A DNA stretch of 48,756 nucleotides, from positions 1-48,756 of the forward strand of contig JANQFU010000078.1 of NCBI GenBank assembly GCA_028277665.1, read 5' to 3'. Position 1 is the stretch's first letter; each line of letters opens with the position of its first letter. The DNA is from Alphaproteobacteria bacterium (GTDB lineage: Bacteria; Pseudomonadota; Alphaproteobacteria; Micavibrionales; Micavibrionaceae). Both the position numbers and the translations under genes were made by a program. Below are positions 41,174-48,756 of the stretch, piece after piece. The notes below the pieces were generated by a model. The model was given only the letters and a program-made list of their open reading frames with translations, was not told the origin of the DNA and made no database searches.

Positions 41174-42558
41174 CAGATAACCATATATACGACTACGATT
41201 TCTTTGTCATCGGCGCGGGGTCGGGCGGGGTCCGGGCCGCGAGAATAGCCGCCGGGCACGGCGCAAAAGTCGGTATCGCCGAAGGCCGGTTTCTCGGCGG
41301 GACCTGCGTCAATGTCGGCTGCGTACCCAAAAAGCTGATGGCCTATGCCGCCGATTACGCCGCCCATTTCGCCGACGCCAAAGGCTTCGGCTGGTCTCTG
41401 CCCGGCGCCGCCGCGAACGCCACGCCCTCTTTTTCATGGGAGATCTTTCGCCGGGCCAAAGACTCGGAAATCGCCCGCCTGAACGGCATCTACCGAAAGC
41501 TGATCGAAAATGCGGGCGTCACGCTCCATGAAGGCTATGCGCGCTTTGTCGATCCTCATAAAATCCGGATCGCGGACAAAACCGTCACCGCCGCGAAAAT
41601 CCTCATCGCGACCGGCGGCAGACCCCGCCCCCTAAACATCCCCGGCGGCGAGCATGCACGGACATCCGATGATATGTTTTATCTCGATACCCTTCCCAAA
41701 CGCGCCGTTATTCTCGGCGGCGGATATATTGCCGTCGAATTCGCGCATATTCTGCACGGATTGGGCGTGGAAATAGATCTTTTATACCGCGGGAGCCTCT
41801 TTTTGCGTCATTTCGACGACGATATCCGTCTTTTCCTGGCGGAAGAGATGAAAAAGCAGGGCATAAACGTGTATTTTCATGAAAATCCGGCAAAAATCGA
41901 AAAAGACACACAGGGATATACCGTCCACACGGACGCGGAACATACATATGCATGCGATTTTATTCTCTCGGCCATCGGGCGGGATCCGGCAACGGAGGGG
42001 CTCGGCCTTCAGGACGCAGGGTGCCTCACAGCCGGAAGCGGGCGGATCGAACGCGATCCGCAGACATATCAGACAAATATCCCGCATATCTACGCCATCG
42101 GAGACGTCACGAATGCCGACAACCTGACGCCCGTTGCCATTGCCGAAGGGCATGCGCTCGCCGATCATCTCTTCGGCGGGCAAGACATGCGCAGCGTCGA
42201 TACGTCGATCATTCCGACCGCCGTCTTTTCGGATCCGGCGATCGGGACCTGCGGTCTGACGGAAGAACAGGCCCGCGCGAACGGATACGGGATCGAGATC
42301 TACCGCTCGACCTTTCGTCCGATGGTCCATACCCTCTCGGGGCGGGATGAAAAGACGCTGATGAAACTCGTCGTGGACAAAAAAAGCCGCAAGGTCCTCG
42401 GGATTCATATGGCCGGGCGCGACGCCCCGGAGATCATGCAGGGCTTCGGCGTCGCTCTGCAATGCGGCGCGAAGAAAGAGGATTTCGACCACACGATTCC
42501 GATCCACCCGACGAGCGCGGAAGAATTCGTCACGATGCGCACGCCCTGCGAAACATAA
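41170..42558 (+). CDS. gor: Glutathione-disulfide reductase
   Basis: NADPH-dependent flavoenzyme that reduces glutathione disulfide. 462 aa. FAD motif VIGAGSGGVRAARIA near residue 12, redox-active disulfide GGTCVNVGCVPKK (Cys pair), NADPH motif ILGGGYIAVEFAHILHGLGV, a second FAD motif YAIGDVTNADNLTPVAIAEG, and the C-terminal HPTSAEEFVTM with the catalytic His. The starting ATG overlaps the previous stop. The only role for this coupling I can suggest is shared expression with lipid A genes. Other pyridine nucleotide-disulfide reductases are less likely. Confidence 0.94.
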   Translation: MTDNHIYDYDFFVIGAGSGGVRAARIAAGHGAKVGIAEGRFLGGTCVNVGCVPKKLMAYAADYAAHFADAKGFGWSLPGAAANATPSFSWEIFRRAKDSEIARLNGIYRKLIENAGVTLHEGYARFVDPHKIRIADKTVTAAKILIATGGRPRPLNIPGGEHARTSDDMFYLDTLPKRAVILGGGYIAVEFAHILHGLGVEIDLLYRGSLFLRHFDDDIRLFLAEEMKKQGINVYFHENPAKIEKDTQGYTVHTDAEHTYACDFILSAIGRDPATEGLGLQDAGCLTAGSGRIERDPQTYQTNIPHIYAIGDVTNADNLTPVAIAEGHALADHLFGGQDMRSVDTSIIPTAVFSDPAIGTCGLTEEQARANGYGIEIYRSTFRPMVHTLSGRDEKTLMKLVVDKKSRKVLGIHMAGRDAPEIMQGFGVALQCGAKKEDFDHTIPIHPTSAEEFVTMRTPCET

Positions 42559-42648
42559 GCCATCCTCAAAAAACGCAAAGAAACAGTTGAACCGCAGCCA
42601 TGCCTCGTTTACTTAACTAAAAGGTTAAGCACAAGGAGAACGGAAAAC

Positions 42649-44067
42649 ATGGCAAACGCAAAAGCGCAGGCACAGCAGACACACAAAAACAGCCCCGCGA
42701 ATTCTGAGTGGGACAAATCAGGCTGGCGGACGAAACCGGCCCTGCAACTGCCGACATATCCGAACGCGGACGCGCTTGCTCAGGCGGAAGCCGAGCTTTC
42801 GCATCTGCCGCCGCTCGTTTTTGCGGGGGAAGCGCGCGAGCTTAAACGCAAACTCGCCGATGTCTGCGAAGGCCGCTCTTTCCTTCTTCAGGGCGGGGAT
42901 TGCGCCGAGAGCTTCAAGGAGCTGTCTGCAAACAAAATTCGCGATACGTTCCGCCTGCTCCTGCAGATGTCGGTCGTCCTGACCTATGCCGGGGCTGTTC
43001 CGGTCGTCAAGGTCGGGCGCGTCGCCGGGCAATTCGCCAAACCGCGCTCCGAGGACACGGAGACACGGAACGGCGTCACCCTGCCCTCTTACCGGGGCGA
43101 TATGATCAACGGCGCCGAATTCACGGAAGACGCGCGGATCCCGGATCCGCAGAGAATGTTGAAAGCCTACGCCTCGGCCGCCTCGACGCTGAACCTCCTG
43201 CGCGCTTTTGCTTATGGCGGGTACGCGGATTTGCATCGCGTCCATAAGTGGAACCTCGATTTCGTACAAGACAGCCCGCTGGGTGCGCGCTACGCGGCTC
43301 TTGCAGAGCGGATTGAGGACGCGCTTGCCTTCATGACGGCCTGCGGCCTGACGGGCCAGAAAATTCCGGATATCATCCGCCGCACAGATTTCTATACCTC
43401 GCACGAGGCTTTGCTCCTGCCCTATGAAGAAGCCCTGACGCGGCAGGATTCCCTGACCGGCAAATGGTACGACACATCGGGACATTTCCTGTGGATCGGC
43501 GCGCGGACCAATCAGGACGACCATGCACAGGTCGAGTTCGTCCGCGGGATCGACAACCCGCTCGGCCTGAAAGTCCAGCCCACAATGACCGGGGATCAAC
43601 TCATGCGCCTGATCGACAAGCTGAATCCGGAGAACGAGCCCGGCCGCCTGACCCTGATCTCCCGCATGGGCCACGAAAAGGTCGAAGACGCCCTTCCGCC
43701 GCTTTTACGCCGGGTCAAGGCCGAAGGCCGGAAAGTCGTCTGGGTCTGCGATCCGATGCACGGCAACACGTACAAATCTTCCTCCGGCTACAAAACCCGG
43801 AATTTCGATCATGTCCTGCACGAGGTTCAGGGCTTCTTCGCCGCGCATAAGGCAGAAGACACGCACCCGGGCGGCGTCCATTTCGAGTTGACCGGAGAAG
43901 AAGTGACCGAATGCACGGGCGGCGCCAAAAAAATCGGGGAAGACAATCTGGCCGAGCGTTACGAGACGGCTTGCGACCCGCGCCTGAACGCCAATCAGGC
44001 CCTGGAGCTGGCCTTCCTGCTTGCGGATCTGGTGAAGAAGACTAAAAAAGACGAGGAATCGACCTAA
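42649..44067 (+). CDS. Class II 3-deoxy-7-phosphoheptulonate (DAHP) synthase
   Basis: First enzyme of the shikimate pathway, joining PEP and erythrose-4-phosphate. 472 aa, plant/Mycobacterium-type. The N-terminus [19 protein letters not shown] is typical. Further blocks: [58 protein letters not shown] with the metal-binding region, and [17 protein letters not shown] good AAGGAG lies 11 bases before ATG, preceded by a small hairpin CTTAAC TAAAAG GTTAAG. It stands alone; feedback regulation cannot be inferred. Confidence 0.96.
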   Translation: MANAKAQAQQTHKNSPANSEWDKSGWRTKPALQLPTYPNADALAQAEAELSHLPPLVFAGEARELKRKLADVCEGRSFLLQGGDCAESFKELSANKIRDTFRLLLQMSVVLTYAGAVPVVKVGRVAGQFAKPRSEDTETRNGVTLPSYRGDMINGAEFTEDARIPDPQRMLKAYASAASTLNLLRAFAYGGYADLHRVHKWNLDFVQDSPLGARYAALAERIEDALAFMTACGLTGQKIPDIIRRTDFYTSHEALLLPYEEALTRQDSLTGKWYDTSGHFLWIGARTNQDDHAQVEFVRGIDNPLGLKVQPTMTGDQLMRLIDKLNPENEPGRLTLISRMGHEKVEDALPPLLRRVKAEGRKVVWVCDPMHGNTYKSSSGYKTRNFDHVLHEVQGFFAAHKAEDTHPGGVHFELTGEEVTECTGGAKKIGEDNLAERYETACDPRLNANQALELAFLLADLVKKTKKDEEST

Positions 44068-44080
44068 TATATTTATAAGA

Positions 44081-44318
44081 AACCTCAGCTATGGATAAGA
44101 GGACTTTAAAATCTTATAAACCAACGTCATCCCGACGAAAGCCGGGATCCAGAGAAAACGTTTTTCTTATTTTACGCGGCGGCCCGCAGAAACGGAGTTC
44201 TCCTCCGAAACTCCGGACCTTCGCGTTTAAACAACCCTATGACTGGATCCCGGCTTTCGCCGGGATGACGGTTGGTTTTGTTGGTTTTATAACTTATTCT
44301 TATCCATAGTTCAGGTTA
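44081..44318. repeat. Modular palindromic element, long form, complete
   Basis: 238 bp. The outer ends AACCTCAGCTATGGATAAGA and TCTTATCCATAGTTCAGGTT are inverted repeats (18 of 20). Inside: L arm (GGACTTTAAAATCTTATAAA), half palindrome CGTCATCCCGACGAAAGCCG, core of about 105 bp (GAGAAAACGTTTTTC ... GTTTAAACAACCCTATGACT), half palindrome CCCGGCTTTCGCCGGGATGA, and R arm (TTTTATAACTTATTC). This is the best-preserved complete copy. Confidence 0.92.
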
Positions 44319-44350
44319 ACTATAAAAGAGTTTTTGCACAGGTCCTTTTT

Positions 44351-44387
44351 CGCCATCCCCGCTTTCGCGGGAATGGCGATTTTTTTC
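44351..44387 (+). terminator. Hairpin with T-tract, possible terminator
   Basis: CGCCATCCCCGC TTTC GCGGGAATGGCG (one mismatch) followed by ATTTTTTTC. The T-tract is on the plus strand, so it could end transcription from the DAHP synthase side. It also looks like a variant of the CGTCATCCC palindromes. Confidence 0.55.
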
Positions 44388-44413
44388 TGCGGAAATTCGT
44401 TTTATGGGAATTT

Positions 44414-46660
44414 TTACAAAAAACTCTGCGGATCGACGTCGATTTGCACGCGGAGCTTTGAGGGCGGCTTGAACCCGGCCAGCCATGCCGCCAGCGCCTT
44501 TTGAATATTAAGCGTTTTATCCGCCCGCACAAGAAGACGAAAACGATACAGGCTCCGCAGCCGTGCAAGCGGCGCCTCGGCCGGCCCGAGAACCTGCACC
44601 CCTTCGCCCTGCGGTGCGGCTTTGGCAAGATCCAGCGCAAAGTCGAACGCCTGTTTGCGGTCGGGCCCGCTGACAATCAGGCCGACAAGACGGCTGTACG
44701 GCGGCATCCACGCTGCCTCGCGCTCCGCCAGCTCAACCTCTAAAAACCGGTCGCGATCATGCGCGGCAAGAGCCTGAATCACCCGATTCTCAGGCATGAA
44801 CGTCTGAAGGTAGACATGCCCGGCACGCTCTTCCCGTCCGGCACGCCCAGCCACCTGATGCAGAAGCTGCCATGTCCGCTCCGCCGCGCGAAGATCCCCG
44901 CCGGAAAGCCCGAGATCCGCATCCACAACCCCGACACAGGTCAGCATCGGAAAGTGATGGCCCTTGGCAATAATCTGCGTCCCGACAATGATATCGGTCT
45001 CTCCCTCGCGGATGCGCCGGAGGGCCTGACGCAATTTTTCGGGATGCTCCATCAGATCGCTGGCCAGAGCCTCAATCCGCGCCTGCGGAAAAAGCTCCCG
45101 GGCCTCTTCCGTAATCCGCTCGATCCCGGGCCCGCAGGCCTGCAGGGTATCGGCCTCGCCGCAAGACGGACAGACCTCCGGGATCGGCATATGATAACCG
45201 CAATGATGACAGTGAAGCCGCCCCTCTCCGTTTCCGTTCCCGTTCCCTCTTCCCGCACCGCCGTGCCGGTGCTCGACGAGCCAGGCCGAGCAGTGGGGGC
45301 ATTCGATCCGATGCCCGCAACTCCGGCAGATGGTCAGCGGCGCATATCCCCGCCGGTTCAAAAAGAGAAGCGATTGCTCGCCCGCATCGAGACAGGCCCT
45401 GACAGCCTCGGCCAGCGGCGGAGAGATAAAGCATTGCCGCCCCGGCTTGTCCTTACGCATATCGACGACATGCATCTGCGGCAGGCGCGCCGTCCCGTGC
45501 CGGGCCGGAAGTTTCAAATGCGCGTAACGCCCCTGCCAGGCGTTATCCATTGTCTCAAGCGAGGGCGTCGCGGAAACAAGCGCGACCGGAAGATCTCCGA
45601 GTTTTCCGCGCACGACCGCCATATCGCGGGCATGATACCGCACGCCGTCCTCCTGTTTGAACGCGCCGTCATGTTCCTCGTCAACGATAATCAGCCCCAG
45701 ATCCGGATACGGAAGAAATAGCGCAGAGCGCGCCCCGACGACCACCCGCGTCTGTCCGCAGGCAATCCCGCGCCATGAGTCCCGCCGCTGCGCCGGCGTC
45801 AATGCGGAGTGCCACAGACACGGCGCACACCCGAAACGCGCGCGAAAACGATCTAAAAACGCATTCGAAAGCGCAATCTCCGGAAGCAAAATCAACACCT
45901 GCGCCCCGGACTTCAGAGCCCGCGCAACCGCCTCAAAATACACCTCCGTTTTCCCGGCCCCCGTCACCCCGTCCAGAAGAGAAACGGAAAACCGTCCGGC
46001 GTCCACCGCATCGCAAAGCGCAGACGCGGCCTGCGCCTGCGCCGGAGAGAGATCCGGCCCGTCGCGGCTGACACGGGGCGCGGCACACGGCGCAGACGGA
46101 CGGACATCCTCGCACACCAAAAGAGCTTTCTCCGCCATCGCCCGGATAACGCCCGGCGTACATCCGGCCGTCTCCGCCAGAACGCCCGGACGAAACGCGC
46201 GATCGAACTGCGCCTCCAGAATTTCGGCGACACGGCGGCGCGCAGGGGGCAAACCGCCCGCATGAAACGCCGCCCGCCCGGCCTCGGACAGACGGTAGGC
46301 CGTCACGGGCGGCGACGGATCCAGTGCATCGAAAACCGGTAAAGACATCTTCAAGACCGCCCCGCGCGGCGCCATCGTATAACGCGCCACCCAATCGATA
46401 AAGCGGCGGTGAACCTCGGGCATCGGCGGAAGATCATACGCCCGGACGATCATCTTGACCTTATTCTCCGGCACGTCTCCGGCGGCCGCGCCCCAGACGA
46501 CCCCCGGCACGCGCCGCCCGCCCATCGGCACCTCGACATAAGCCCCCGGCGTCCCCACATCAACATCGCCCGCAAGACCGTCCATCACGGCATAATCATA
46601 CGCCCGGTCGACCGGATACGGCACCTGCACCGCCACAGACCTGCTTGAAAACAGGGACAC
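44414..46660 (-). CDS. priA: Primosomal protein N' (PriA helicase)
   Basis: 3'-5' helicase that restarts collapsed replication forks. 748 aa from GTG 46660, chosen because GGGAGGA sits 8 bases upstream and the N-terminus then reads VSLFSSRSVAVQVPYPVDRA. Markers: Walker A LDGVTGAGKTEVYFEAVARA near residue 245, DEEH box IIVDEEHDGAFKQEDG, the zinc-binding cysteines CRSCGHRIECPHC and CHHCGYHMPIPEVCPSCGE, and motif VI QVAGRAGRE. The C-terminal domain is complete. DUF484-xerC lies on the opposite strand, a frequent alphaproteobacterial neighbourhood. Confidence 0.96.
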   Translation of the reverse strand: MSLFSSRSVAVQVPYPVDRAYDYAVMDGLAGDVDVGTPGAYVEVPMGGRRVPGVVWGAAAGDVPENKVKMIVRAYDLPPMPEVHRRFIDWVARYTMAPRGAVLKMSLPVFDALDPSPPVTAYRLSEAGRAAFHAGGLPPARRRVAEILEAQFDRAFRPGVLAETAGCTPGVIRAMAEKALLVCEDVRPSAPCAAPRVSRDGPDLSPAQAQAASALCDAVDAGRFSVSLLDGVTGAGKTEVYFEAVARALKSGAQVLILLPEIALSNAFLDRFRARFGCAPCLWHSALTPAQRRDSWRGIACGQTRVVVGARSALFLPYPDLGLIIVDEEHDGAFKQEDGVRYHARDMAVVRGKLGDLPVALVSATPSLETMDNAWQGRYAHLKLPARHGTARLPQMHVVDMRKDKPGRQCFISPPLAEAVRACLDAGEQSLLFLNRRGYAPLTICRSCGHRIECPHCSAWLVEHRHGGAGRGNGNGNGEGRLHCHHCGYHMPIPEVCPSCGEADTLQACGPGIERITEEARELFPQARIEALASDLMEHPEKLRQALRRIREGETDIIVGTQIIAKGHHFPMLTCVGVVDADLGLSGGDLRAAERTWQLLHQVAGRAGREERAGHVYLQTFMPENRVIQALAAHDRDRFLEVELAEREAAWMPPYSRLVGLIVSGPDRKQAFDFALDLAKAAPQGEGVQVLGPAEAPLARLRSLYRFRLLVRADKTLNIQKALAAWLAGFKPPSKLRVQIDVDPQSFL

Positions 46661-46690
46661 GTCTCTTCCTCCCCTAACCGTTGTTAACAT

Positions 46691-46720
46691 CGGGGACACA
46701 ATAAATTTATTGTGTCCCCG
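46691..46720. repeat. Perfect 30-bp palindrome, GGGGACACAATAAA type
   Basis: CGGGGACACAATAAA is followed directly by its reverse complement. It lies in the divergent priA/DUF484 region. A near copy is at 31412-31436, and the half GTGTCCCCG appears at 32779-32787. The sequence resembles ends of IS-derived short repeats. Confidence 0.85.
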
Positions 46721-46858
46721 AAGTGCTGTCCCCGGAGTGCTTCCGTAAAGCACGCACACATTAAACCATCTTATGCCCGCCCCGGCTATCAGGGCAATCG
46801 GGTTCTGGTGCATTCTTCAATGATCATGATAAACTACCCCGAAAGGAGATACAGAATC

Positions 46859-47599
46859 ATGTCAGGCGACACCACAAAACAGAAAAACGCAAACCCCAAA
46901 AAAGACGCTGCCGGATCCCTCTCGGCGGAGGATATCCTTTCTTACCTCAAAGACCATCCGTCTTTTCTGCAGGATCATCCCAAGGCGATCGACTACCTCG
47001 TCCCGCCAAAACAGCAAAACGAAAAAGGCATCGCCGACTTTCAGTCCCATATGATCCGCCGCCTGAAAGAAGACAAATCGAAAATCCTCGAGACAACCCG
47101 CGAGCTGGTTGAGACCTCCCGCGCGAACATGAACAATCAGCACCGCATCCAGCAAGCCATCCTGTGCCTTCTCGAAGCCCGGAATTTCGACCAGTTCATT
47201 CAGGCCGTCACGATGGATCTTTCCGCCATTCTCGACGTCGATATCACATCCTTCATCGTCGAATCGAACGGACGGGATATCCCGCACATCCACACGAACG
47301 GAATCCGGATCCTGCCGCCCGGCACGGTTGATAAATGGATGGAAGGAAAAAGCGTCCTCCTCCAATCCGATATTCAGGGGATCGAAGCCATTTACGGCGG
47401 CGGCGCGATGCTCGTCGCCTCTCAGGCTCTGCTCCGGGTCGACATCTCGATGAACACGCCGCCCGCCCTGTTATGCTTCGGAAGCCGGGATCCGTACCTT
47501 TTCACAGACACACAGGCAACGGACCAGATTCAGTTCCTCGCCCGCGTCGTCGAACGCAGTTTCCGCTCATGGCTCAACCTCCCGCACATCCCGGAATAA
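46859..47599 (+). CDS. DUF484-family protein
   Basis: 246 aa from ATG 46859 (AGGAG about 9 bases upstream). The N-terminal block ILSYLKDHPSFLQDHPKAID and the GAF-like second half (LSAILDVDITSFIVESN, then ALLCFGSRDPYLFTDTQATD) are typical of DUF484. A helical linker (RRLKEDKSKILETTRELVET) joins them. The family commonly precedes xerC, as here, and its role is unknown. The last 31 bases overlap the xerC start. Confidence 0.88.
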   Translation: MSGDTTKQKNANPKKDAAGSLSAEDILSYLKDHPSFLQDHPKAIDYLVPPKQQNEKGIADFQSHMIRRLKEDKSKILETTRELVETSRANMNNQHRIQQAILCLLEARNFDQFIQAVTMDLSAILDVDITSFIVESNGRDIPHIHTNGIRILPPGTVDKWMEGKSVLLQSDIQGIEAIYGGGAMLVASQALLRVDISMNTPPALLCFGSRDPYLFTDTQATDQIQFLARVVERSFRSWLNLPHIPE

Positions 47600-48579
47600 G
47601 TGCCGCCGTCACGGCACTTTGCGCGCAGGATCTCGCACAGACCCTCGAAAAATGGCAGGACTGGCTCATCCACGAAAAAGCCCTCTCCCGCCATACATTC
47701 CGTGCCTACACGGGAGACGTCGAACGGTTCCTGATTTTTCTGCGCGCGCATAAGGACGAACCCCCGTCCCTGCGCACGCTTTCGGAAACGGAGATCAGCG
47801 ATTTCCGCGCATGGCTCTCGCGCCGGCAAATGAAGGGAAACGGCAACGCAACGCGCGCCCGCGCCGTCTCAAGCGTCCGGAATTTTCTGGCATGGCTCGA
47901 CCGGCAAGGCATCGCCCATACCCCGTCGGCCAGCCTTATCCGCACCCCGAAACTTCCGCATAAACTTCCCCGGCCCTTGACCGAAAACCAATCGAAAACG
48001 CTCCTCGAACATGCCGCGGATCTCGCCCGGCAGGACTGGATCGGCGCGCGGGACATCGCCCTGTTCACATTGCTCTACGGCTGCGGCCTGCGGATCGACG
48101 AAGCCCTGTCCCTGAATCTTTCGCAAGCTCCGGACAGCGCAAACGAAGACAAAAACGAAGACGAAGACGCTGGCGAGTTGCGCGTCCGCGGCAAAGGCAA
48201 TAAAGAGAGGATCGTCCCCGTTCTGCCCCTCGTCAAGAAAGCCCTCGCCGAATATCTTGCGCTCTGCCCCTACCCGGACACGCCGGACCGCGCCATTTTT
48301 CTGGGCAGCCGGGGCAAACGCCTCAATCAGGGCGTCGCACAGCGCGCAATGCGCGACCTGCGCAAATCTCTCAACCTGCCGGAAACCGCGACCCCGCACG
48401 CACTTCGCCACAGCTTCGCGACCCACCTTCTTCAAAACGGCGCAAATTTGCGGGAAATTCAGGAACTGCTCGGTCACGCCTCGCTCAGCACGACCCAACG
48501 CTACACAGAGCTCAACGCCGCCGAAATGCTCAAAATCTACAAAAACACCCACCCCAGGGCAAAGAAAAGAAATTCATAA
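47569..48579 (+). CDS. xerC: Site-specific tyrosine recombinase XerC
   Basis: Chromosome dimer resolution at dif, together with XerD and FtsK. 336 aa starting at ATG 47569 inside DUF484 (31-base overlap). An N-terminal SAM-like domain (WQDWLIHEKALSRHTFRAYT) precedes the catalytic domain with all residues: Arg in LYGCGLRIDEAL, Lys in RGKGNKERIV, His-x-x-Arg in HALRHSFATH, His in LLGHASLSTT, and nucleophile Tyr in TQRYTEL. An acidic insertion (SANEDKNEDEDAGE) interrupts the beta-hairpin before RGKGN and is longer than usual. XerD cannot be fully excluded, but the DUF484 context favours XerC. Confidence 0.93.
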   Translation: MAQPPAHPGISAAVTALCAQDLAQTLEKWQDWLIHEKALSRHTFRAYTGDVERFLIFLRAHKDEPPSLRTLSETEISDFRAWLSRRQMKGNGNATRARAVSSVRNFLAWLDRQGIAHTPSASLIRTPKLPHKLPRPLTENQSKTLLEHAADLARQDWIGARDIALFTLLYGCGLRIDEALSLNLSQAPDSANEDKNEDEDAGELRVRGKGNKERIVPVLPLVKKALAEYLALCPYPDTPDRAIFLGSRGKRLNQGVAQRAMRDLRKSLNLPETATPHALRHSFATHLLQNGANLREIQELLGHASLSTTQRYTELNAAEMLKIYKNTHPRAKKRNS

Positions 48580-48588
48580 ACGCTAATG

Positions 48589-48756
48589 AACCTCAGCTAT
48601 GGATAGGGGGACTTAAAAAGTTCATAAAACAACCGTCATCCCGGCGAAAGCCGGGATCCAGTCATAGAGTTGTTTAAACGCGAAGGTCCGGAGTTTCGGA
48701 GGAGAACTCCGTTTCTGCGGACCGCCGCGTAAAATAAGAAAAACGTTTTCTCTGGA
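48589..48756. repeat. Modular palindromic element with core, cut by window end
   Basis: AACCTCAGCTATGGATAGGG (L arm), CCGTCATCCCGGCGAAAGCC, then the core read as in the 30191 copy (TCATAGAGTTGTTTAAACGC ... GTAAAATAAGAAAAACG) up to TCTCTGGA at the window edge. Here the L arm precedes the core orientation that follows the R arm at 30191, so the core is inverted relative to the arms. Confidence 0.88.

Noticed and set aside
44091..44309. A 72-codon frame spanning the complete palindromic element
   Set aside because: The translation (PSSRRKPGS, WIPAFAGMT) is the familiar product of palindromic repeats, and the same words appear in other copies with stops. It is not likely to be a gene.
13407..48756. 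Possibility that the scattered palindromes form a CRISPR array
   Set aside because: The copies are kilobases apart, palindromic and variable, with no regular spacers and no cas genes.

Overview
This 48.8 kb window is chromosomal DNA of an alphaproteobacterium with moderately high GC. The evidence is the gene content: a DivL-type kinase with Tyr in place of the phospho-acceptor His, a TIGR02300/FYDLN-type protein, a Tim44-like TimA beside fxsA, the kdsD-lptC-lptA-lptB order, priA with DUF484-xerC, SecB, and ornithine-lipid genes olsB-olsA. I cannot name a genus. Most genes are housekeeping or envelope genes. They are separated by an unusually rich set of palindromic repeats and a few decayed insertion sequences.

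Layout. 0-4.4 kb: radA and clpS (minus), a decayed IS630 / DNA-cytosine-methyltransferase relic, an exported PRC-barrel protein, and a receiver protein with a degenerate GGDEF domain. 4.4-12.7 kb: tRNA-Leu(CAG), then an RNase D-like gene and kdsD-lptC-lptA-lptB (Kdo precursor synthesis and LPS transport). These are followed on the same strand by a Wza-like lipoprotein, a GumC/Wzz-like chain-length protein, two unknown membrane proteins and an exported Cys-containing protein. 12.7-25.3 kb: SDR oxidoreductase, secB, an IS5-type remnant fused to the end of the DivL-like kinase gene, an unknown protein, a sodium:solute symporter, an Ala/Gly-rich unknown protein, comM/yifB, an unknown protein, fxsA and timA. 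25.3-30.2 kb: mlaC and mlaA (phospholipid trafficking), truA, a cupin, the FYDLN protein and a large unknown protein. 30.2-32.8 kb: a small accessory block (DMT transporter and an AT-richer unknown gene) bracketed by an imperfect copy of the recG 3' end. 32.8-48.8 kb: recG, olsB-olsA, an SGNH/alpha-beta hydrolase fusion, rplU-rpmA, lpxK, an LpxL-type acyltransferase, gor, a class II DAHP synthase, priA, DUF484 and xerC.

The functional theme is the envelope: Kdo and lipid A synthesis (kdsD, lpxK, lpxL-type), LPS export (lptCAB), polysaccharide export, Mla lipid transport, ornithine lipids, and protein export (secB). The most unusual features are non-coding. A modular palindromic element of about 120 or 240 bp occurs at least five times, and its inner core is found in both orientations relative to its arms. 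A recG-tail duplication bounds a small island. Repeat DNA also appears to encode the N-terminus of LptA.
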